A stretch of 10,378 nt of DNA from Anaerolineales bacterium UBA3940. Lineage in GTDB: Bacteria; Chloroflexota; Anaerolineae; Aggregatilineales; UBA3940. The notes beneath the pieces are model-generated. The model made no database searches. It was not told where the DNA came from and saw only the letters and a program-made list of their open reading frames with translations. Positions 6,055-10,378 of the stretch are shown piece by piece; the stretch's first letter is position 1, and every line of letters starts with the position of its first letter. Location: the NCBI GenBank assembly GCA_002385675.1, contig DGDY01000023.1, positions 1 to 10,378 on the forward strand, written 5' to 3'. A program made the position numbers and the translations under genes.

Positions 6055-6729
6055 ATGATTCGCGCCCTCATCTTTGACTTTGACGGACTGATCCTCGATA
6101 CTGAGAAACCTGACTACGATATCTGGTGTGACATCTACCGCGAGTACGGGTGTGAACTGCCGCTTGACCGCTACCTCAACATCATCGGCACGAGCCTGGA
6201 ACAGGCCGGGTTCGTGCCGTTTGAGCATCTGGTGGAGTTGACAGGGCTGGACCTCGACCGCGCCGAGGTAGAAGGGCGCGCACATGCCGGGCGGCTGGCG
6301 CTCATCGACGCGCAGCCGGTACTGCCGGGCGTCGAGGCGCACATCCAGGAGGCGCGGGCGCGCGGCCTGAAGCTGGCCGTGGCGTCGAGTTCGCCTCTGG
6401 CCTGGGTGGAGCGCCATCTGCGCCGGGTCGGGCTGTTCGACTGCTTTGACGCGATTATCACGAGTGACGACGTTGAGCGTGTTAAGCCTGCGCCGGACCT
6501 GTTTGAAGCGGCGCTTGCAGCGCTCGGGGTTGCGCCGGAAGAAGCAATCGTTTATGAAGACTCGGCGCATGGTATCGAGGCGGCCCGTGCCGCCGGGATC
6601 TACGCGGTGGCAGTGCCGAACTTCCTGACCCGCCATGTGGACCTCAGCCGCGCGAACGTGCAGATAAGCTCGCTTGCGGACGTAACCCTGGGTGATCTAC
6701 TCTCAGGGATAACCAACGGGAAGAGGTAA
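6055..6729 (+). CDS. HAD-superfamily hydrolase, beta-phosphoglucomutase-like (phosphatase)
   Basis: This 224-residue HAD hydrolase of the PGMB/phosphoglycolate phosphatase-like group with a helical C1 cap removes or transfers phosphate through an aspartyl-phosphate in the cytoplasm. Motif I is DFDGLILDTE (8-17), with nucleophile Asp8 and acid/base Asp10. The motif II serine is in VASSSP (109-114), the motif III lysine is Lys144 in VKPAPDLF, and motif IV is YEDSAHGIEAA (167-177), with Glu168 and Asp169 for magnesium. The cap occupies about residues 17-85. The frame extends upstream to a TTG at 6007, but the ATG at 6055 with AAGGAA four bases before it starts right at the first beta strand and is preferred. 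It is the first gene of a tight run, and the next gene starts one base after its stop. The substrate cannot be read from sequence; sugar phosphates are likely in this group. Confidence 0.9.
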   Translation: MIRALIFDFDGLILDTEKPDYDIWCDIYREYGCELPLDRYLNIIGTSLEQAGFVPFEHLVELTGLDLDRAEVEGRAHAGRLALIDAQPVLPGVEAHIQEARARGLKLAVASSSPLAWVERHLRRVGLFDCFDAIITSDDVERVKPAPDLFEAALAALGVAPEEAIVYEDSAHGIEAARAAGIYAVAVPNFLTRHVDLSRANVQISSLADVTLGDLLSGITNGKR

Positions 6730-6730
6730 C

Positions 6731-7036
6731 ATGCACCATCACGGCTCGCACCATTCGATGGAACACGCCTATCACGGGACGTCGTTCTACGACCCCCGCT
6801 TTCAGGACGAGCACTTCGTCGGTTGGGTGGGCTTCAGCGTGCTTGCCCCCGCGTTGCTCCTCGCCGGGGCGGCGCTGCTGTGGCGGGCATTCGACGGGCG
6901 GCGGGTAGGCGAGCCGCCGCTGCGCTGGGGGATCATCGGCTTCGCCGGGCTCAGTGCAGTGGCGACCGGGGTCGCCTTCATCGCCGAAGCCGCGCGCAAC
7001 CGGCAATTATATCAGCACCACATAAGGGGAGAGTAA
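6731..7036 (+). CDS. Small His-rich membrane protein with two predicted helices (unknown function)
   Basis: I do not recognise a family for this 101-residue protein. The first 15 residues contain seven histidines (MHHHGSHHSMEHAYH), followed by an acidic and aromatic stretch and two hydrophobic segments, about 30-51 and 66-88, separated by a short charged loop with RRVGE and R65. The tail ends with another HH pair (YQHHIRG). This looks like a small integral membrane hairpin with both ends on the same side. The His clusters could bind a transition metal, but that is inference. The ATG is one base after the HAD stop, and GGAAGAGG just upstream is a fitting ribosome binding site, so translation is probably coupled to the HAD gene. 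It lies nine bases before the thiolase. Codon use and GC content look like those of its neighbours, which supports it as a real gene. Confidence 0.75.
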   Translation: MHHHGSHHSMEHAYHGTSFYDPRFQDEHFVGWVGFSVLAPALLLAGAALLWRAFDGRRVGEPPLRWGIIGFAGLSAVATGVAFIAEAARNRQLYQHHIRGE

Positions 7037-7045
7037 AGCAGCATC

Positions 7046-8296
7046 ATGCGTGACGTGGTTATTATCGATGCCGTTCGCACACCGGTCGGCAAGCACGGCG
7101 GGACGCTGGCTGCCGTCCGCGCAGACGACCTCGCCGCGATCCCGATCCGGGCGCTGCTGGAGCGTACCGGCATCGACCGGTACGAGGTCGAAGAAGTTTA
7201 CATGGGCTGCGCCAACCAGGCGGGCGAGGACAATCGCAACGTGGCCCGGATGGCGCTCCTGCTGGCGGGGCTGCCGCAGCGCGTCGCCGGGGTGACGTTC
7301 AACCGGCTGTGCGCCTCCGGGCTGACGGCGATCAATGCGGCGGCGCGGGCGATTGCCCTCGGTGAGGGTGATGTGTACATTGCGGGCGGTGTGGAAAACA
7401 TGAGCCGCGCGCCGTACTCCATGCCAAAGTCGCCGCGTGGCTGGCCCGTTGGCCACCAGACCGTCTACGATACGACGCTCGGCTGGCGCTACCCGAACCC
7501 CGCGCTGGAGGCGATGTTCCCGCTGGAGTCGATGGGCGAGACGGCGGAGAATATCTACGAGGAGATGCCGCACCTCGACCGCGAGCTTCAGGATGCCTTT
7601 GCGCTGGAGAGCCACCGCCGGGCGGTCGAGGCGATCCGCACGGGCCGCTTCAAGGACGAGATTGTGCCGGTGGAGATCCCTCAGCGCCGGGGCGACCCGA
7701 TCATCTTTGACACCGACGAACACCCGCGCTATCGCCGCGACGAGAACGGCGAGATCGTGCTGGACACCAGCATGGAGGCGCTTGCCCGGCTCAAGCCAGC
7801 TTTCCGTCCGGGGGGCACGGTGACGGCGGGCAACTCCAGCGGCCTCAACGACGGCGCGGCGGCGGTGCTGCTCATGGCCGCCGAAAAGGCCGAGCAGCTT
7901 GGCCTGCGCCCGATTGCGCGGTGGGTCGCCAGCGCGGCGGCAGGCGTGGACCCGCGCACGATGGGCCTCGGCCCGGTGCCTGCTACGCAGAAGGTGCTCC
8001 AGCGCGCGGGCGACCTGTCGATTGGCGACATCGACCTGATCGAGTTGAACGAGGCTTTCGCGGTGCAGGCGCTCGCCGTGATGGAGCTTGCCGGGTTCCG
8101 CCCGGAGCTGACGAACGTCAACGGCGGGGCGATTGCGCTCGGCCATCCGCTCGGCTGCTCCGGCGCGCGCATCTTCACGACGCTGGTGCATGAGATGAAG
8201 CGTCGCAAGGCGGCGGGTGAGGACATCCAGTACGGCCTCGCAACCCTGTGCGTCGGCGTTGGGCAGGGTGAGGCCACCATCGTCGAGGCGCTGTAA
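7046..8296 (+). CDS. Thiolase, 3-oxoadipyl-CoA thiolase (PcaF/PaaJ)-like
   Basis: This 416-residue degradative thiolase splits a 3-oxoacyl-CoA with free CoA to give acetyl-CoA and a shortened acyl-CoA. Catalytic residues are all seen: Cys89 in NRLCASG (acyl acceptor), Asn335 in NEAF, His367 in GHPLG and Cys402 in LCVGVGQG. Two segments point to the PcaF/PaaJ branch, which makes succinyl-CoA plus acetyl-CoA from 3-oxoadipyl-Co[20 protein letters not shown] (54-72) and [11 protein letters not shown] (142-152), close to the DTTIGWRF of known PcaF. About ten extra residues ([10 protein letters not shown], 228-237) stand between DEH and the LDTSMEAL segment. A more general acetyl-CoA acetyltransferase remains possible. 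The start is the only suitable ATG; GGGGAG lies about 14 bases upstream, a little far. It is third in the five-gene run, nine bases after the membrane protein. Confidence 0.88.
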   Translation: MRDVVIIDAVRTPVGKHGGTLAAVRADDLAAIPIRALLERTGIDRYEVEEVYMGCANQAGEDNRNVARMALLLAGLPQRVAGVTFNRLCASGLTAINAAARAIALGEGDVYIAGGVENMSRAPYSMPKSPRGWPVGHQTVYDTTLGWRYPNPALEAMFPLESMGETAENIYEEMPHLDRELQDAFALESHRRAVEAIRTGRFKDEIVPVEIPQRRGDPIIFDTDEHPRYRRDENGEIVLDTSMEALARLKPAFRPGGTVTAGNSSGLNDGAAAVLLMAAEKAEQLGLRPIARWVASAAAGVDPRTMGLGPVPATQKVLQRAGDLSIGDIDLIELNEAFAVQALAVMELAGFRPELTNVNGGAIALGHPLGCSGARIFTTLVHEMKRRKAAGEDIQYGLATLCVGVGQGEATIVEAL

Positions 8297-8308
8297 AGGC
8301 CGCCTGCC

Positions 8309-9007
8309 GTGGCACGCGACCCGCACATCGGCACTCTGGGTGAGAACTCGCTGCACGCGGCGCTGAAAGCCGCCATCGCGCAGCCGGGGGATCGGTTCGA
8401 GGTGCCGGTGGATGGTTACGTGATCGACATCGTGCGCGGCGACCAGTTGATCGAGATCCAGACAGCTAACTTCGCGGCGATGAAGCGCAAGCTGGCGAAG
8501 CTGACCCGCAAGCACCGGGTGCATCTCGTCCACCCCATCGCCGCCGAAAAGTGGATCGTCAAATACGGCCCGGACGGCGAAACCTGGCTGGACCGCCGCC
8601 GCTCGCCGAGGCACGGCACGGTCTTCGACGTGTTCCGCGAGCTGGTCAGCTTCCCCCACCTCCTGAGGGATGGCAGCCTCACGCTCGAAGTGCTGCTGAC
8701 GCATGAGGAGGAGATCCGCGTTAACGACGGCAGGGGAAGCTGGCGGCGGCAGGGGTGGAGCATCGCCGACCGGGTGCTTGTAGACATATTGGAGCGGTAC
8801 CCGCTTGCCGGGCCTGCGGACTTCCGCGCCCTGCTGCCCGCCGATCTGCCCGAGGTGTTCACCACGCGTGACCTCGCCGACCGGCTGGGAGAGAGCATCA
8901 ACCTGATGGGCAAAATGGCCTACTGCCTGCGCGAGATGGGCGTCATCGAGCACGTGGGCAGCCGGGGCCGCTCCTACCTTTACACCTGTGGAAATGGGTC
9001 TGCCTGA
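8309..9007 (+). CDS. Conserved-looking unknown protein: nuclease-like N-terminus and winged-helix C-terminus
   Basis: I do not recognise a named family for these 232 residues. The N-terminal part reads like a restriction-endonuclease fold: Glu12 in [11 protein letters not shown], then VDGYVIDIV (34-42) with Asp40, and [10 protein letters not shown] (46-55) with Glu49 and Gln51, then a basic helix [13 protein letters not shown] (58-70). This D-x(8)-E-x-Q arrangement resembles PD-(D/E)xK nucleases with Gln in place of Lys; catalysis is unproven. The C-terminal part, [20 protein letters not shown] then [19 protein letters not shown] (184-225), looks like a winged helix-turn-helix. The GTG start has AAAGG nine bases before it and leaves 12 bases after the thiolase stop; no closer ATG preserves the N-terminal motif. 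It could be a DNA-binding regulator or a repair or defence-type nuclease. Its place between thiolase and aminotransferase genes is unexplained. Confidence 0.8.
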   Translation: MARDPHIGTLGENSLHAALKAAIAQPGDRFEVPVDGYVIDIVRGDQLIEIQTANFAAMKRKLAKLTRKHRVHLVHPIAAEKWIVKYGPDGETWLDRRRSPRHGTVFDVFRELVSFPHLLRDGSLTLEVLLTHEEEIRVNDGRGSWRRQGWSIADRVLVDILERYPLAGPADFRALLPADLPEVFTTRDLADRLGESINLMGKMAYCLREMGVIEHVGSRGRSYLYTCGNGSA

Positions 9008-9020
9008 TAAGGAGTGGGCT

Positions 9021-10364
9021 GTGTCGTCAGCGTCCAATGACTCGGGCGAGAAAGAGCGCTCGCACGTTTTTTACCGGGAGCACCACCGTCGAAAACCGGT
9101 GATCTCGCATGGTAAGGGCATTTATCTGTGGGATACCGAGGGGAAGCGCTACATCGACGCCTCCGGCGGCGCGGTAGTCGTCAACGTTGGGCATGGCGTC
9201 GAGGAGATTGCCGACGCGATCCGGCAGCAGGCGGCAGAAGTGGCGTACGCGCACGCCTCGATGTTCACAAGCCGGGCGCTTGAAGAGCTTTCTGACCGGC
9301 TTGCCGAGCGCCTCCCGCTTCCCGACGCTCGCCTGTACTATCTGTCGTCCGGCTCGGAAGCGGTCGAGGCGGCTATGAAGTTCGCGCGGCAGGTGCAGAT
9401 CGCGCGCGGGTACCCCGATCGCTACAAGGTGATCGGGCGATGGCGCTCCTATCACGGCGCGACGCTCGGCGCGCTGGGGGTGATGGGCAAGCCGTCGATG
9501 CGCCAGACGTACGAGCCGATGTTTACCGATATGCCGCGCATCGAGCCGGTGTACTGCTTCCGCTGCCCGTACAACCTGGAGTATCCGTCCTGTGGCCTGC
9601 GCTGCGCCGACGCGCTGGAGGACGAAATCCTACGGCACGGGCCGGAGCAGGTGGCGGCGTTCATCGCGGAGCCGATTGGCGGGGCTACGATCGGCGCGGT
9701 TGTGCCGCCGGATGAGTACTGGCCGCGCGTGCGGGAGATCTGCGATAAATATGATGTGCTGCTGATCGCCGACGAAGTGATGACCGGCATGGGGCGCGTT
9801 GGGCGCTGGTTTGCGATAGAGGAGTGGGGCGTCACGCCCGACATCATCACGCTGGCAAAGGGTATATCGGGCGGATATCTCCCACTCAGCGCGATGGCTG
9901 CACGCGGGGATCTCGTCGAACTGGTGTGGAGTAAGCTCGGAGACTTCAATCATGGCGGGACGTTCAGCCACCAGCCGGTGGCGGCGATGGCAGGGCTGGC
10001 GACGCTCCGTTATCTGGAGCAGCATCGTCTGATCGAGCGTGCGCGGGAGATCGGGGAGGTGCTCGGGCGGAAGCTCCACCGGGCATTTGACGATCATCCG
10101 CACGTTGGCGATGTTCGCGGGCGCGGGCTGATGTGGGCGATTGAACTCGTTGCCGACCGGAGGACGAACGACCCGTTCCCCCGGTCGCACAGGCTGTATG
10201 CCCGTGTCGCCAGCAAGGCGTTTGATGACGGGCTCATCGTGTATGCAATGGGCGGCTGCGCGGATGGTCGGCTGGGGGATCATGTGATGATCTCGCCGCC
10301 GCTCGTCGTGCAGGAAGCAGAGCTTGACGAGATCATTGCGAAGCTGCGCGTGGCAGTTGATGCA
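9021..10364 (+). CDS. Class III PLP-dependent aminotransferase (3' end cut by contig end)
   Basis: About 448 residues are present with no stop codon before the adapter, and family members are about this long, so only a few C-terminal residues are missing. The enzyme is a fold-type I, class III (omega) aminotransferase, which moves an amino group from an omega- or other amino compound to a keto acid. Signs are the phosphate-binding SSGSEA (109-114), YHGATLGALG (144-153), EPIGG (217-221), Asp251 in LIADEVMTGMGRVG (248-261), which contacts the PLP ring nitrogen, the PLP lysine Lys280 in TLAKGISGGYLP, and GGTFSHQP (312-319). Four cysteines are spaced C-x2-C-x8-C-x3-C (179, 182, 191, 195). The GTG start has AAGGAG six bases upstream and follows the previous stop by 13 bases. 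Substrate is not determinable; beta-alanine, GABA-like, diamine or aminohexanoate-like amines are options. Confidence 0.9.
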
Positions 10365-10378
10365 TCTTATACACATCT
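10365..10378 (-). other. Partial Tn5/Nextera mosaic end (sequencing artefact)
   Basis: The last 14 bases, TCTTATACACATCT, equal the end of the reverse-complemented mosaic end. The five bases before them do not match the rest of the adapter, so the copy is partial. It interrupts the aminotransferase reading frame, and the residues it would encode (SYTH) are not native. Confidence 0.93.

Noticed and set aside
7007..9037. 676-residue open frame on the minus strand opposite the thiolase and the following gene
   Set aside because: It is antisense to a thiolase with all catalytic motifs. Its composition (rich in R, H, A, V, L, D with no recognisable domain) is typical of a GC-rich shadow frame.

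Overview
The window is a GC-rich (roughly 60% by eye) bacterial segment that looks like a complete metagenomic contig. Bases 1-19 are an exact Tn5/Nextera mosaic end and the last 14 bases are the same adapter inverted, so native sequence runs from about 20 to 10364. Gene content and protein style suggest Chloroflexota or a similar GC-rich, partly thermophilic lineage. These include a GctAB-type CoA-transferase, a P5CDH-like aldehyde dehydrogenase, a PcaF-like thiolase, an M50 protease with CBS domains and C/G-rich intergenic palindromes. No rRNA or other marker gene is present, so this placement is tentative.

Layout. (1) 20-162: a hairpin-rich intergenic repeat. (2) 163-675 (-): a flavin reductase-like FMN protein, divergent from (3) 926-4255 (+): an aldehyde dehydrogenase, a perfect 12-bp hairpin, then both subunits of a glutaconate-type CoA-transferase overlapping by ATGA, closed by a GC hairpin. 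(4) 4313-5580: a site-2 protease family gene (M50 plus two CBS domains). Its upstream region holds four TCTAA repeats at an exact 11-bp period, the geometry of an OmpR/PhoB-family operator. (5) 5581-6054: a non-coding stretch with a possible 270-bp palindromic (MITE/REP-like) element and a perfect 14-bp inverted repeat. (6) 6055-10364: a compact five-gene run with gaps of 1, 9, 12 and 13 bases. It encodes a HAD phosphatase, a His-rich two-helix membrane protein, a 3-oxoadipyl-CoA-type thiolase, an unrecognised nuclease-like plus winged-helix protein, and a class III aminotransferase cut at its last residues by the contig end.

How the genes may work together (inference): class III aminotransferase, semialdehyde dehydrogenase, dicarboxylate CoA-transferase and 3-oxoadipyl-CoA-type thiolase are the enzyme classes needed to take an omega-amino acid through a semialdehyde and a dicarboxylic acid to a dicarboxyl-CoA and then acetyl-CoA plus succinyl-CoA. 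The beta-oxidation steps between CoA-transferase and thiolase are not in the window, and the genes lie in separate transcription units, so this is a hypothesis. The clearest unexplained signals are the TCTAA operator, the nuclease-like protein inside a metabolic operon, and the palindromic intergenic elements.
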